From NCBI GenBank assembly GCA_024403695.1, contig JAKSRI010000003.1, forward strand, positions 87,928 to 151,927: 64,000 nucleotides of DNA, read 5' to 3'. This document shows positions 8,527 through 17,831 of this stretch, piece after piece; position 1 is the stretch's first letter; every line of letters starts with the position of its first letter. The position numbers were made by a program, and so were the translations under genes. This DNA is from Saccharofermentans sp. (GTDB lineage: Bacteria > Bacillota > Clostridia > Saccharofermentanales > Saccharofermentanaceae). A model generated the notes under the pieces. That model made no database searches. It saw nothing but the letters and a program-made list of their open reading frames with translations, and was not told the origin of the DNA.

Positions 8527-11500
8527 ATGCCAAAAAGAGACGACATTAACAAAATTTTGATCATTGGTTCTGGCCCAATTATCATTGGACAGGCATGTGA
8601 GTTTGACTACTCCGGCACTCAGGCTTGTAAGGCTTTGAAGAAGCTCGGTTACGAGATTGTTCTCGTTAACTCTAACCCAGCTACTATCATGACTGACCCT
8701 GATGTTGCTGATATTACTTATATCGAGCCACTTAACGTAAATAGACTCGAGCAGATTATTGATAAGGAACGTCCTGACGCTCTTCTCCCTAACCTTGGAG
8801 GACAGTCAGGACTTAATCTTTGTTCTGAACTTTCTGAGGCAGGTATCCTCGACAAGTACAACGTAAAGGTTATCGGTGTACAGGTTGACGCTATCGAGCG
8901 TGGTGAGGACCGTATCGAGTTCAAGAACACAATGGATAAGCTCGGCATCGAGATGCCAAGATCTCACGAGTGCTACTCCGTTGAGGAGGCTGTTAAGATT
9001 GCTGAGGAGCTCCACTACCCAGTAGTTCTTCGTCCTGCATACACAATGGGTGGTGCCGGCGGCGGTCTCGTATATAACGTAGACGAGCTTAAGACAGTTT
9101 GTGCAAGAGGTCTTCAGGCTTCCCTCGTAGGTCAGGTTCTCGTAGAGGAGTGTATCGCAGGTTGGGAAGAGCTCGAGCTCGAGGTTGTTAGAGATGCTAA
9201 CAACAACAAGATTACAATCTGTTTCATCGAGAATATCGACCCAATCGGTGTTCATACAGGTGACTCTTTCTGTTCTGCTCCAATGCTCACAATTTCTGAG
9301 GATGTTCAGAAGAAGCTTCAGGAGTATTCCTACAAGATGATCGAGGAAGTTCAGGTTATCGGTGGTTGTAACTGTCAGTTCGCTCACGATCCTGTATCCG
9401 GAAGAATCGTTGTTATCGAGATTAACCCTCGTACATCTAGATCATCTGCTCTTGCTTCTAAGGCAACAGGTTTCCCTATCGCTTATGTATCTTCCCTTCT
9501 CGCTTGTGGTCTCACACTCGATGAGATTCCTTGCGGTAAGTACGGAACACTTGATAAGTACTATCCAGATGGAGATTACGTTGTAATCAAGTTCGCTAGA
9601 TGGGCTTTCGAGAAGTTTAAGGGTTCTGAGGACAAGCTCGGCACACAGATGAAGGCTGTTGGTGAGGTTATGTCCATCGGTAAGACATATAAGGAAGCTT
9701 TCCAGAAGGCTATCCGTTCCCTCGAGACAGGACGTTATGGTCTTGGTTTCGCAGGCAATTACAACGATCTTACTAAGGACGAGCTCCTTGCTAAGCTTCA
9801 CGTTCCAACATCTGACAGACAGTTCATCATCTACGAGGCTCTCCGTAAGGGTGCTACAGTTCAGGAGATTTTCGATCTCACAAAGATTAAGCACTGGTTC
9901 CTCGAGCAGATGGTAGAGCTCATCGAAGAGGAGAATGCGCTCATCGCTATGAAGGGTGCAGTTCCTGCTAAGGACGTTCTCGCACAGGCTAAGAAGGATG
10001 GTTTCTCCGACAGATACTTGAGCAAGATTCTCGAGGTTTCCGAGGAAGAAATCAGAAATACACGCGAAAGCTACGGTATCGTAGAGGCTTGGGAGGGTGT
10101 ACACGTATCCGGTACAGAGGATGCTGCTTACTACTACTCCACATATAATCTCCCTGAGGACAAGAGCCCTGCTTCTGACAAGAAGAAGATCATGATCCTC
10201 GGTGGTGGTCCTAACAGAATCGGTCAGGGTATCGAGTTCGACTACTGCTGCGTACACGCTGCTCTTGCTCTTAAGAAGCTTGGCTTCGAGTCAATCATCG
10301 TTAACTGTAACCCAGAGACAGTATCCACAGACTACGATACATCTGATAAGCTCTACTTCGAGCCACTTACACTTGAGGATGTACTCGCTATCTACAATAA
10401 GGAAAAGCCTCTTGGTGTTATCGCTCAGTTCGGTGGCCAGACACCACTTAACCTTGCTGCTGACCTTAAGAAGTATGGCGTAAATATTCTTGGTACAACA
10501 CCTGAGACAATCGATCTTGCAGAGGATAGAGACCTCTTCCGCGCAATGATGGATAAGCTCGAGATTCCTATGGCTGAGTCCGGAATGGCTGTTACAGTTG
10601 ATGACGCTCTCGAGATTGCAGCAAGAATCGGTTACCCACTCATGGTTCGTCCTTCCTACGTTCTTGGTGGACGTGGAATGGAGATCGTTCACGACGATGA
10701 GGAAATGAAGGTTTATATGTCTGCTGCTGTAGGCGTTACACCAGATCGTCCAATCCTCGTAGACAGATTCCTTAATCACGCTACAGAGTGTGAAGCAGAT
10801 GCTATCTCTGATGGTACAAACTGCTTCGTACCTACAGTAATGGAGCACATCGAGCTTGCAGGTATTCACTCCGGTGACTCTGCTTGTATCCTCCCTCCAA
10901 AGAACCTCACAGAGAAGCAGATCGCTACAATCAAGGATTACACAAGAAAGATTGCTATCGAGATGAACGTTAAGGGTCTCATGAACATGCAGTTCGCTAT
11001 CGAAGGCGATACAGTATACGTAATCGAGGCTAACCCACGTGCTTCTAGAACAGTACCACTCGTATCTAAGGTATGCGGTATCAACATGGTTAAGGTTGCA
11101 ACTGAGATCATGACAGCTCCACTCCTCGGTAAGGAGTCCCCAGTTCCAGCACTTAAGGATAAGGTTATCGAGCACTACGGTGTTAAGGAAGCTGTATTCC
11201 CATTCAACATGTTCCCAGAGGTTGACCCAATCCTCGGACCTGAGATGCGTTCCACAGGTGAGGTTCTCGGTATCTCCAAGTCATTCGGTGAGGCTTACTA
11301 CAAGGCTCAGGAAGCTACAAAGACTTCCCTCCCTACAGAAGGCACAGTTCTTATTTCCGTATGTGACAGAGATAAGGTAGATCTCCTCGAGGTTGCTACA
11401 GCATTTAACGAGCTTAACTTCAAGATTCTTGCTACAGGTAAGACATATGAGATGATTACAGGTGCTGGTATCCCAGCAGAGCGTGTTCAGAAGCTCTACG

Positions 11501-11745
11501 AGGGTCGTCCAAACATCGCTGATAAGATTGTAAATGGTGATATCGATCTCATCATCAACACTCCAGCTGGTAAGACATCTTCACACAACGATAGTTATAT
11601 CAGAATGAATGCTATCAAGCACAGAGTTCCATATATCACAACAATGGCTGCTGCTAAGGCATCCGCTGAGGGTATCGCTGCTGTACGTTCTGCTAACCAG
11701 TTCGGTGTTAAGTCTCTCCAGAAGCACCACGACGATATCAAGTAA
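8527..11745 (+). CDS. carB: Carbamoyl-phosphate synthase large subunit
   Basis: A 1072-residue protein, full length for CarB, that makes carbamoyl phosphate from bicarbonate, ammonia and two ATP for arginine and pyrimidine synthesis. The two homologous halves are visible: the first begins ILIIGSGPIIIGQACEFDYS and the second MILGGGPNRIGQGIEFDYCC near residue 560, each followed by an ATP-grasp domain (for example RPAYTMGGAGGG and RPSYVLGGRGME). The C-terminal MGS-like allosteric domain begins near EGTVLISVCDRDK. The start has a GGGAG site. The small subunit carA is not in the window, so the pair is split here. Codon use is strongly biased (CTC, GAG, GCT, AAG), like that of the ribosomal-protein genes, pointing to high expression. 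A strong terminator follows. Confidence 0.98.
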   Translation: MPKRDDINKILIIGSGPIIIGQACEFDYSGTQACKALKKLGYEIVLVNSNPATIMTDPDVADITYIEPLNVNRLEQIIDKERPDALLPNLGGQSGLNLCSELSEAGILDKYNVKVIGVQVDAIERGEDRIEFKNTMDKLGIEMPRSHECYSVEEAVKIAEELHYPVVLRPAYTMGGAGGGLVYNVDELKTVCARGLQASLVGQVLVEECIAGWEELELEVVRDANNNKITICFIENIDPIGVHTGDSFCSAPMLTISEDVQKKLQEYSYKMIEEVQVIGGCNCQFAHDPVSGRIVVIEINPRTSRSSALASKATGFPIAYVSSLLACGLTLDEIPCGKYGTLDKYYPDGDYVVIKFARWAFEKFKGSEDKLGTQMKAVGEVMSIGKTYKEAFQKAIRSLETGRYGLGFAGNYNDLTKDELLAKLHVPTSDRQFIIYEALRKGATVQEIFDLTKIKHWFLEQMVELIEEENALIAMKGAVPAKDVLAQAKKDGFSDRYLSKILEVSEEEIRNTRESYGIVEAWEGVHVSGTEDAAYYYSTYNLPEDKSPASDKKKIMILGGGPNRIGQGIEFDYCCVHAALALKKLGFESIIVNCNPETVSTDYDTSDKLYFEPLTLEDVLAIYNKEKPLGVIAQFGGQTPLNLAADLKKYGVNILGTTPETIDLAEDRDLFRAMMDKLEIPMAESGMAVTVDDALEIAARIGYPLMVRPSYVLGGRGMEIVHDDEEMKVYMSAAVGVTPDRPILVDRFLNHATECEADAISDGTNCFVPTVMEHIELAGIHSGDSACILPPKNLTEKQIATIKDYTRKIAIEMNVKGLMNMQFAIEGDTVYVIEANPRASRTVPLVSKVCGINMVKVATEIMTAPLLGKESPVPALKDKVIEHYGVKEAVFPFNMFPEVDPILGPEMRSTGEVLGISKSFGEAYYKAQEATKTSLPTEGTVLISVCDRDKVDLLEVATAFNELNFKILATGKTYEMITGAGIPAERVQKLYEGRPNIADKIVNGDIDLIINTPAGKTSSHNDSYIRMNAIKHRVPYITTMAAAKASAEGIAAVRSANQFGVKSLQKHHDDIK

Positions 11746-11777
11746 TTAAAAGTTACTTTATTAACAGTCTATGAATA

Positions 11778-11813
11778 AAAACCGCATCTTTTATGAAAAG
11801 GTGCGGTTTTCTT
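11778..11813 (+). terminator. Rho-independent terminator after carB
   Basis: A 15-bp inverted repeat, AAAACCGCATCTTTT / AAAAGGTGCGGTTTT with an ATG loop and one G-T pair, lies 32 bases after the carB stop. The A-tract before and T-tract after make it usable on both strands. Confidence 0.85.
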
Positions 11814-11936
11814 ATGTATCAGTGAAAATAGACCCGAAAAATTAGTGAATTGTGCGGAAAAACAGGTGTTCACAACCGTATAATGATGAAGTGTGTTATA
11901 TTTAACTAGTATTTTAATTACGAAAGGGATAATCTC

Positions 11937-12926
11937 ATGAATAACTTTACAGTTATACCACAGGAAGAAATTAACAAAGCACTTTCTATAGCTCATAGAA
12001 TCAATAACTACTATTATGAGAAGATGGTAGGTCAGCAGCAGCTCGGCACTTCCCTTCTCCTCACAATGATGGTTAATGGTCACATTCTTATCGAGTCTGT
12101 TCCAGGTCTTGCCAAGACAACAGCTGCAAAGACTATGACAGAGGCTGTTAATGGCCAGTTCTCCAGAATTCAGTGCACACCTGATTTGCTCCCAAGCGAT
12201 ATCATTGGTACACAGATTCTTAATTATTCTACAAATACATTCGAGACAAAGCTTGGCCCTGTACATGCCAACTTCGTTCTCCTCGATGAGATCAACAGAT
12301 CTTCAGCAAAGACTCAGTCAGCAATGCTCGAGGTAATGCAGGAGCACCAGACAACAATCGGCGGCGAAGTTTTCCCAATGCCTGAGATTTTCATGGTTAT
12401 CGCTACTCAGAACCCAATCGAGCAGGAAGGTACTTACCTCCTCTCCGAGGCACAGCTCGACAGATTCTTCCTTAAGCAGAAGCTCGACTATCCTTCACCA
12501 GAAGAAGAGCTTACAATCCTTAACAGAATTGAAAAGGATGTATTCTCCACATCTAATTCTGTAGCAACACTCGACGAGATCAAGTATCTTCAGGATCTCA
12601 CTAAGAAGGTTTACATTGATGAATCCGTTAAGAAGTATGTTGTAAGCCTTGTTGATGCTACAAGACACGCAGAGAAGTACATTGGTAAAGAATTAGCACA
12701 GTACATTACACTTGGTTCCAGTATCAGAGGTGCTATCTGTCTCATGGAAATCTCCAAGGCAGTTGCTATTCTTTCCGGAAGAGATTATGTAACACCTGAT
12801 GATGTAAAGTCACAGATTCACAGCGTTCTTCGTCACAGAATTACACTTAATTTTGCTGCTGTTGCAGACGGTGTAACTGAAGAACAGATTATCGACGCTA
12901 TCTTACGTGTTGTTCCTGCACCATGA
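11937..12926 (+). CDS. MoxR-family AAA+ ATPase
   Basis: A 329-residue AAA+ protein of the MoxR family, thought to act as a chaperone that matures or activates the VWA proteins encoded with it. Walker A has the MoxR form ESVPGLAKTT, Walker B is VLLDEINRSSAKTQSAML, and the sensor segment is VIATQNPIEQEGTYLLSEAQLDRF. The lid domain contains LSGRDYVTPDDV near the C-terminus. First gene of a six-gene Bat-like operon; its stop overlaps the next start (ATGA). The start has an AAGGGA site. No ligand or target can be read directly. Confidence 0.93.
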   Translation: MNNFTVIPQEEINKALSIAHRINNYYYEKMVGQQQLGTSLLLTMMVNGHILIESVPGLAKTTAAKTMTEAVNGQFSRIQCTPDLLPSDIIGTQILNYSTNTFETKLGPVHANFVLLDEINRSSAKTQSAMLEVMQEHQTTIGGEVFPMPEIFMVIATQNPIEQEGTYLLSEAQLDRFFLKQKLDYPSPEEELTILNRIEKDVFSTSNSVATLDEIKYLQDLTKKVYIDESVKKYVVSLVDATRHAEKYIGKELAQYITLGSSIRGAICLMEISKAVAILSGRDYVTPDDVKSQIHSVLRHRITLNFAAVADGVTEEQIIDAILRVVPAP

Positions 12927-13801
12927 GTAGTGATTACATAACAAAAATCAAAGCTAACATCAGCATTTATGCATCCAAGAAGACCGGAAATATTCTTGAT
13001 GGTACTTATACGTCCATTTTTATGGGCCGAAGCCTTAACTTCGAGGACCTTCGTGAGTATATTCCAGGCGATAGCATAAGAGATATTGACTGGAAGGCAT
13101 CTTCTAGAAGCCGTAACCTTCTTGTTAAACGTTATGTAGCTGAGAAAAAGCACAACGTTCTTTTCGTCCTCGACACAGGCGTAAAAATGAATGCTGACAC
13201 AGCTTTGGGAAGCAACAAAAAGGAGACTGCTCTTTACACAGTGGGAACAGCAGCTTACCTAGCTTATAAAAATGGCGACACAGTAGGAGCTATTTTTAAC
13301 AACGATGGTATGGTTCAGTACTTCCCTTTTAAGACTGGTCTTATCAATGTTGAAAATATTCTTGCTCAGGCAGATAAGAAATTATGCGAGGGTACGTCAA
13401 ATAACCTCAATAAGTCCCTTGATTACATAATTAACAATTTCCGCCGTAAAATGATTATTTTCATTATTACTGATATGCGCGGAGTTAATTCAATCAATGA
13501 AGCAACTCTTAAGCGTCTTATGTGTCGTCATGATGTTCTTGTTATGAATGTTTCTGATACTGAGATTACTGGTTCCGGATCTTCATATAATGTTGAAGGT
13601 AACAGCTACATTCCTTCTTTTATTAGAAATAATAAGAAACTCATGAAGTTGGAAAAAGAACATATTGAAGAGATTAAAACTGCTAACACCAGAAAGCTCA
13701 TCAAATATGGAATTATGGATACAGAAATTAACGATAAAAGCGAGATTGTAGAGAAATTCATCGATCTCCTCGAAAGGCACAAAAATGCAAACCTCCGTTG
13801 A
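12923..13801 (+). CDS. DUF58-domain protein (Bat operon)
   Basis: A 292-residue cytosolic protein with the DUF58 signature YIPGDSIRDIDWKASSRSRN near residues 47-66, followed by a VWA-like fold (VLFVLDTG and IFIITDMRG). DUF58 proteins almost always sit directly after a MoxR ATPase, as here with a 4-base overlap. Residues 25-45 (DGTYTSIFMGRSLNFEDLR) also match the family. Its role is thought to be structural or adaptor-like in envelope stress or maturation complexes. The 3' end overlaps the next gene by 17 bases, so translation is probably coupled. Confidence 0.88.
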   Translation: MSSDYITKIKANISIYASKKTGNILDGTYTSIFMGRSLNFEDLREYIPGDSIRDIDWKASSRSRNLLVKRYVAEKKHNVLFVLDTGVKMNADTALGSNKKETALYTVGTAAYLAYKNGDTVGAIFNNDGMVQYFPFKTGLINVENILAQADKKLCEGTSNNLNKSLDYIINNFRRKMIIFIITDMRGVNSINEATLKRLMCRHDVLVMNVSDTEITGSGSSYNVEGNSYIPSFIRNNKKLMKLEKEHIEEIKTANTRKLIKYGIMDTEINDKSEIVEKFIDLLERHKNANLR

Positions 13802-14273
13802 ATTACAAGGACCATTTTATTACTCTACATTAATTTTGGTCATTCTCCTGGCCATTGTTCTTGTACCTGCAATTATTTGGTTAATTCATATTATTAAGGG
13901 CGTTAAGCTCCCTGCTTTTAAGAAGAAGGTAAAAGTGGTTCCACCTAAGCCGGTTGTCATCGACAAGGAAAAGCTTAGAAGAGAGTGCTTTGCCCGAATC
14001 GGTAGCATCGAGACTCAGGAGAAGAACAAAGAAATCTCCCGCCGTAAAGCGTATATTTTACTCTCAGAAACAGTTCGAAAGTTTATCTCAAGGGTTTCTG
14101 GCAACAATGCCTCTGCTCTTACTCTCAAGGAAATTAAGGAACTCGATAATCCTTCCCTTGCTAACCTTATAGAGCAGTTCTATCACCCAGAGTTTGCTTT
14201 CGACGACGCCACAGAAGACGAAATGGACAAGGCTTTCTTTGACGCCAGAAAGGTGGTTAAAGAATGGAACTAA
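13785..14273 (+). CDS. Single-pass membrane protein of the Bat operon (DUF4381-like)
   Basis: A 162-residue protein with one N-terminal membrane helix (about residues 13-38: LILVILLAIVLVPAIIWLI) and a charged cytosolic domain rich in Lys and Arg. By position between DUF58 and the first VWA gene, and by size and topology, it resembles the DUF4381-type proteins of Bat operons, but sequence similarity is not obvious to me. The cytosolic part contains RRKAYILLSETVRKFISRVSG, a helix pattern common in that group. It overlaps both neighbours (17 and 10 bases). Confidence 0.65.
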   Translation: MQTSVELQGPFYYSTLILVILLAIVLVPAIIWLIHIIKGVKLPAFKKKVKVVPPKPVVIDKEKLRRECFARIGSIETQEKNKEISRRKAYILLSETVRKFISRVSGNNASALTLKEIKELDNPSLANLIEQFYHPEFAFDDATEDEMDKAFFDARKVVKEWN

Positions 14274-15268
14274 CATATCCTTACATCCTTTATGGTGGAA
14301 TTATTCTTGCTGCGATTCTTACAGTCGTAACAATTGGACGTAATAAGAAGTACAAAAAAGGTAATAAGAACGCAGGTATCGACGTAATTGATGATATTCC
14401 TCATTACAGATTCCTGATGATCGAGTACTGGATTCTCAGATCCATTACTGTCGTTGCCCTCGTAGTATCAATTATTCTCTCCTCATTTATCGCTTCAAAG
14501 CCTGTAAAGGCAAGAATGGTTACAAATGAGGTTCATAACAGAGATATCTTCATCTGTCTTGACGTATCAACATCCCTGGACGGAGTTAACCTCCAGCTTC
14601 TTGATAAACTTAGAAAGATGGTTTCAGACCTTAAGGGTGAGCGCTTTGGTATCGCTATCTTTAATGCTAGAACTGTTATGACATGTCCATTGACAGATGA
14701 CTACGAGCACGTTCTCGACATGATTGATACACTCGAGGATTCAATCAATGCCGGTGGTGAGGAATACAATCCTAACAGTGGTGCCACTTACGAGCAGTAC
14801 GGTTACAGATTCTCTGGTACTCTTGCTAACGATGGCCGTGGTAGTTCCTTTATCGGTGATGGACTTGTTTCCTGTCTTTACCTCTTCCCTGATCTGGATG
14901 AAGAGCCTGACAGATCCCGTCTTATTATTTTCGTAACTGATAACGACCTTAATGGTGAACCAATCATTTCAATTACAGACGCTTCAAGAATCTGTAAGGG
15001 TTATGGTGTTAAAGTATTTGCTCTCGCACCTGACTTTATTGTGGATGAGACAGAATTCTCCAACGCAATCGAGTTTACAGGCGGTGGATACTACAATACA
15101 CGTGAACGCAAGGCGATGGAAAAAATGCTGGCTGATGTACAGAAGACTGACGTTAATTCCTCAGTAGTATCTTATTCTGCACAGGTTGATGTTCCTAACG
15201 CTGCTATCATCGCACTTATCTGCTGCGTAACCGTGTTTATATTCTGTGAATGGAGGCTGAAGGTATGA
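14264..15268 (+). CDS. VWA-domain membrane protein, BatA-like
   Basis: A 334-residue protein with membrane helices near the N-terminus (about residues 5-23 and 62-85), an extracytoplasmic von Willebrand A domain, and a C-terminal helix (IIALICCVTVFIFCEW). The MIDAS metal site is seen as CLDVSTSLDG (DxSxS), and later TDD and VTDND supply the other acidic/Thr positions. Architecture TM-TM-VWA-TM matches BatA. The operon context (MoxR, DUF58 upstream; a second VWA downstream) supports this. The stop overlaps the next start in ATGA. Bat proteins are linked to aerotolerance or envelope integrity in other bacteria; the function here is inferred. Confidence 0.88.
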   Translation: MELTYPYILYGGIILAAILTVVTIGRNKKYKKGNKNAGIDVIDDIPHYRFLMIEYWILRSITVVALVVSIILSSFIASKPVKARMVTNEVHNRDIFICLDVSTSLDGVNLQLLDKLRKMVSDLKGERFGIAIFNARTVMTCPLTDDYEHVLDMIDTLEDSINAGGEEYNPNSGATYEQYGYRFSGTLANDGRGSSFIGDGLVSCLYLFPDLDEEPDRSRLIIFVTDNDLNGEPIISITDASRICKGYGVKVFALAPDFIVDETEFSNAIEFTGGGYYNTRERKAMEKMLADVQKTDVNSSVVSYSAQVDVPNAAIIALICCVTVFIFCEWRLKV

Positions 15269-16269
15269 CATTTGAACCATTTATTCCGCTTCCAATCATG
15301 GCCATTATCTGCATCCTCCTTCTCGTAATGAAGCGTAAGGGTGTATGGAACTTCATTAGACAGATTGTTATTGTGCTACTTATTTTTGGCATGAACATGA
15401 GATTCCTGCTTCCTACAAACAATGCCACAGTAATCGATAAAGAGATTGATGTTTTGTTTGTGGTTGATAATACAATCAGTATGCTCGCAGAAGATTACAC
15501 TAGTGAAGACTTAAGAAGAATTGACGGTGCTAAAGAGGATATTAAGTCAATTGTTGATGCTTTCCCAGATGCTCGTTTTGCCATGATTACATTTAATAAC
15601 AGAGCTGATCTTGTAGTTCCTTATACTCACGAGACTGACCTTCTGTTAAGAACTGTAGATGGTCTCGAGGGTGTTCTTCCTATCAACGCAGATGGTACAT
15701 CACTTAATATGTCCATCGACACTACATTTAACACACTGGAGCGTAACTGCGACTTTATTTCTGACGATGAAGATGAGCAGATTGCTAATAAGAATAAGCC
15801 AAAGAGAATTCAGCTTGTATTCTTCATCAGTGATGGTGAAATTACTAATCACGAAGGCCTAGATTCATTCGAGGATATCGGCTACTTTGTAGACTCTGGT
15901 GCAGTACTTGGTTACGGCACTGAGAAGGGTGGACAGATGACTGTTCTTGATATCTATAGCGGTTACGTGCCACTTCAGTACTACGATGAAAACCTTAATA
16001 AAGTCACTGCTATATCTAGTATCGATGAAGACAATCTCGAAGAGATTGCTGAAGATATCAATGTTGAGTATTACCACATGGAATCTTCCAAGGATATTAA
16101 TAAGGTAATTAAGAACATTCAGTCTCAGATTGACGAGGGTGAATTTACTACTCACGATGAAAAGATTATGGGTTATAAGGAGACCTATCAGTGGTTTGCA
16201 CTTGCCCTTGTGCTTTTTATCAGCACTGACTTTTTAATCACAAGAATTAAGATGAGGAGCGAACGATGA
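15265..16269 (+). CDS. VWA-domain membrane protein, BatB-like
   Basis: A 334-residue VWA protein with helices at the N-terminus (about 7-22 and 32-49) and one near the C-terminus (WFALALVLFISTDFLI). The MIDAS site is VVDNTISML (DxTxS variant) with FISDGEITNHEG later. I placed the start at the ATG at 15265, which has GGAGG 8 bases upstream and forms an ATGA overlap with the preceding stop; an in-frame ATG at 15250 would add 5 residues without a clear site. It follows the BatA-like gene and is followed by a BatC-like gene with a 4-base overlap. Confidence 0.87.
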   Translation: MTFEPFIPLPIMAIICILLLVMKRKGVWNFIRQIVIVLLIFGMNMRFLLPTNNATVIDKEIDVLFVVDNTISMLAEDYTSEDLRRIDGAKEDIKSIVDAFPDARFAMITFNNRADLVVPYTHETDLLLRTVDGLEGVLPINADGTSLNMSIDTTFNTLERNCDFISDDEDEQIANKNKPKRIQLVFFISDGEITNHEGLDSFEDIGYFVDSGAVLGYGTEKGGQMTVLDIYSGYVPLQYYDENLNKVTAISSIDEDNLEEIAEDINVEYYHMESSKDINKVIKNIQSQIDEGEFTTHDEKIMGYKETYQWFALALVLFISTDFLITRIKMRSER

Positions 16270-17072
16270 AGAAGAAAATAGCTATAATTCTGTACGTTAT
16301 TATGGTAATTATTTGCGGACGTTTTTGTCTTAGCTATTTTTACAATCAGTACGTACTTAACGAGTATAAGAACGGCAACTACTCCATCGATGAAGATTTG
16401 CTGTTGACTCTTAACATTATTGAGCCATACATTGTTCACTACAATAACGGCAATATCTTGTATCAGAACATGCTTTACGAGGATGCTATTAAAGAGTACG
16501 AGATGGCCCTCGCCTGCCCTGATCTTCCTAAGAGCAGAGAGTGTAAGGTAAGAATCAACATTGCTCTTTCTATGATTGCTACACTCCCTATCGACTATGA
16601 CTCCAAGGATAACAGAGAGGATAGTATCGATCTGTTGTATGAGGCTGCAGATGTATTAACAGCTGAGGGATGCGCTAAGAAGAACGGCGGTGGTCACAGC
16701 TCTAGAGCACAGCATCTCTACGATGAGATTATGGACAAGATCGAGGAGCTTGACGGTATCAGAGATCCTGATGAACCAACTCCAACACCTACCCCAACTC
16801 CTACACCTACTCCACCTCCAAACCAGTCAGAATCTTCTGAAACAAGTGACTCTTCAGATACATCCTCTACTTCAGATACTTCAGCATCTGATACAACAGC
16901 TGGTTCATCAGAAACTGGCCCTGGTAATACTACAAACTTTACTGAGTTTGAGACAAGTATTCGTAGGATTATCGAGACTGAAATGAGTTCAGCTTTTACT
17001 GACCGTGGATCAGAGCTTACAGATTTTGGTATTCCTGATGGAGATCCAATTATTGGAAAGGGATGTTGGTAA
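16266..17072 (+). CDS. Membrane-anchored repeat protein with Pro/Thr/Ser-rich linker (BatC-like position)
   Basis: A 268-residue protein with an N-terminal signal anchor (IAIILYVIMVIICGRFCLSY). Residues 40-160 are helical and contain a TPR-like pair (YQNMLYEDAIKEYEMALA and ...INIALSMIATL), as expected for the BatC position of a Bat operon. A (TP)n stretch follows from about residue 176, then a Ser/Thr/Asp/Glu-rich linker, then a short C-terminal piece ending in GKGCW. The low-complexity part is probably extracytoplasmic and may span or bind the cell wall. The terminal Cys-Trp is unusual. It overlaps exonuclease III by one base. Confidence 0.72.
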   Translation: MKKKIAIILYVIMVIICGRFCLSYFYNQYVLNEYKNGNYSIDEDLLLTLNIIEPYIVHYNNGNILYQNMLYEDAIKEYEMALACPDLPKSRECKVRINIALSMIATLPIDYDSKDNREDSIDLLYEAADVLTAEGCAKKNGGGHSSRAQHLYDEIMDKIEELDGIRDPDEPTPTPTPTPTPTPPPNQSESSETSDSSDTSSTSDTSASDTTAGSSETGPGNTTNFTEFETSIRRIIETEMSSAFTDRGSELTDFGIPDGDPIIGKGCW

Positions 17073-17827
17073 TGAAATTAGTATCGTGGAATGTTAATGG
17101 CCTTCGTGCCTGTATGACAAAAGGCTTTATAGAATCCATGCTAGACCTGGACAGTGATGTTATCTGCCTCCAGGAGACAAAAATGCAACAGGGCCAGGCA
17201 GAGATTGATCTGCCTGGCTATTCTCAATACTGGAATTCTGCTGATAAGAAAGGTTATTCCGGTACTGCAATATTCACAAAGGAAGTTCCATTGGATGTAA
17301 CCTACGGAATTGGTATAGACGAACATGACCACGAGGGTCGTGTAATCACTGCTGAATACCCTTCCTTCTACCTTGTTAATGTCTACACCCCTAACTCCAA
17401 GCAGGAGCTTCTACGCCTTGATTACAGAATGAAATGGGAAGATGATTTTAGAAACTATCTTACTTCCCTGGATAACAACAAACCTGTAATCATCTGCGGT
17501 GATCTTAATGTGGCTCACACAGAGATAGACCTTAAGAATCCTAAGACTAATACTCAGAGCGCCGGATTCACCCAGCAGGAGCGCGATAAGCTGTCCGCTC
17601 TACTTGATGCAGGCTTTATCGATACGTGGAGATACCTCCACCCAGATGTAACTGGTGTATATTCCTGGTGGAGCTACAGATTCAAGTCCAGAGAGAAGAA
17701 CGCTGGCTGGCGTATTGATTATTTCCTTATCTCTGAGAGAATTAAAGACCACATGGTACATGCAGCTATTCACTACGATATTATGGGTAGCGACCACTGT
17801 CCAGTCAGCCTAGATATAAAACTTTAA
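17072..17827 (+). CDS. xth: Exodeoxyribonuclease III (AP endonuclease)
   Basis: A 251-residue EEP-family nuclease of the ExoIII/ExoA group that cuts at abasic sites and removes 3' blocking groups in base-excision repair. Visible motifs are LVSWNVNGLRA at the N-terminus, CLQETKMQ (catalytic Glu), YTPNS, CGDLNVAHTEIDLKNP, WSYR and the terminal GSDHCPVSLDI (Asp-His). I start at the ATG at 17072, which overlaps the preceding stop and has AAGGGA 8 bases upstream; an ATG at 17063 would add three residues. It is co-transcribed as the last gene of the Bat operon, an uncommon pairing with DNA repair. Confidence 0.95.
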   Translation: MKLVSWNVNGLRACMTKGFIESMLDLDSDVICLQETKMQQGQAEIDLPGYSQYWNSADKKGYSGTAIFTKEVPLDVTYGIGIDEHDHEGRVITAEYPSFYLVNVYTPNSKQELLRLDYRMKWEDDFRNYLTSLDNNKPVIICGDLNVAHTEIDLKNPKTNTQSAGFTQQERDKLSALLDAGFIDTWRYLHPDVTGVYSWWSYRFKSREKNAGWRIDYFLISERIKDHMVHAAIHYDIMGSDHCPVSLDIKL

Positions 17828-17831
17828 ATGC

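Noticed and set aside
9442..11175. Long minus-strand open frames (271 and 294 codons) inside carB
   Set aside because: Produced by carB codon bias (CTC/GAG/GCT reverse to stop-poor frames); translations match nothing and carry no start signals.
16780..16960. CRISPR-like or tandem DNA repeats in the TP-repeat region
   Set aside because: The repeats are short, in frame and encode Thr-Pro units; there are no spacers or cas genes in the window.
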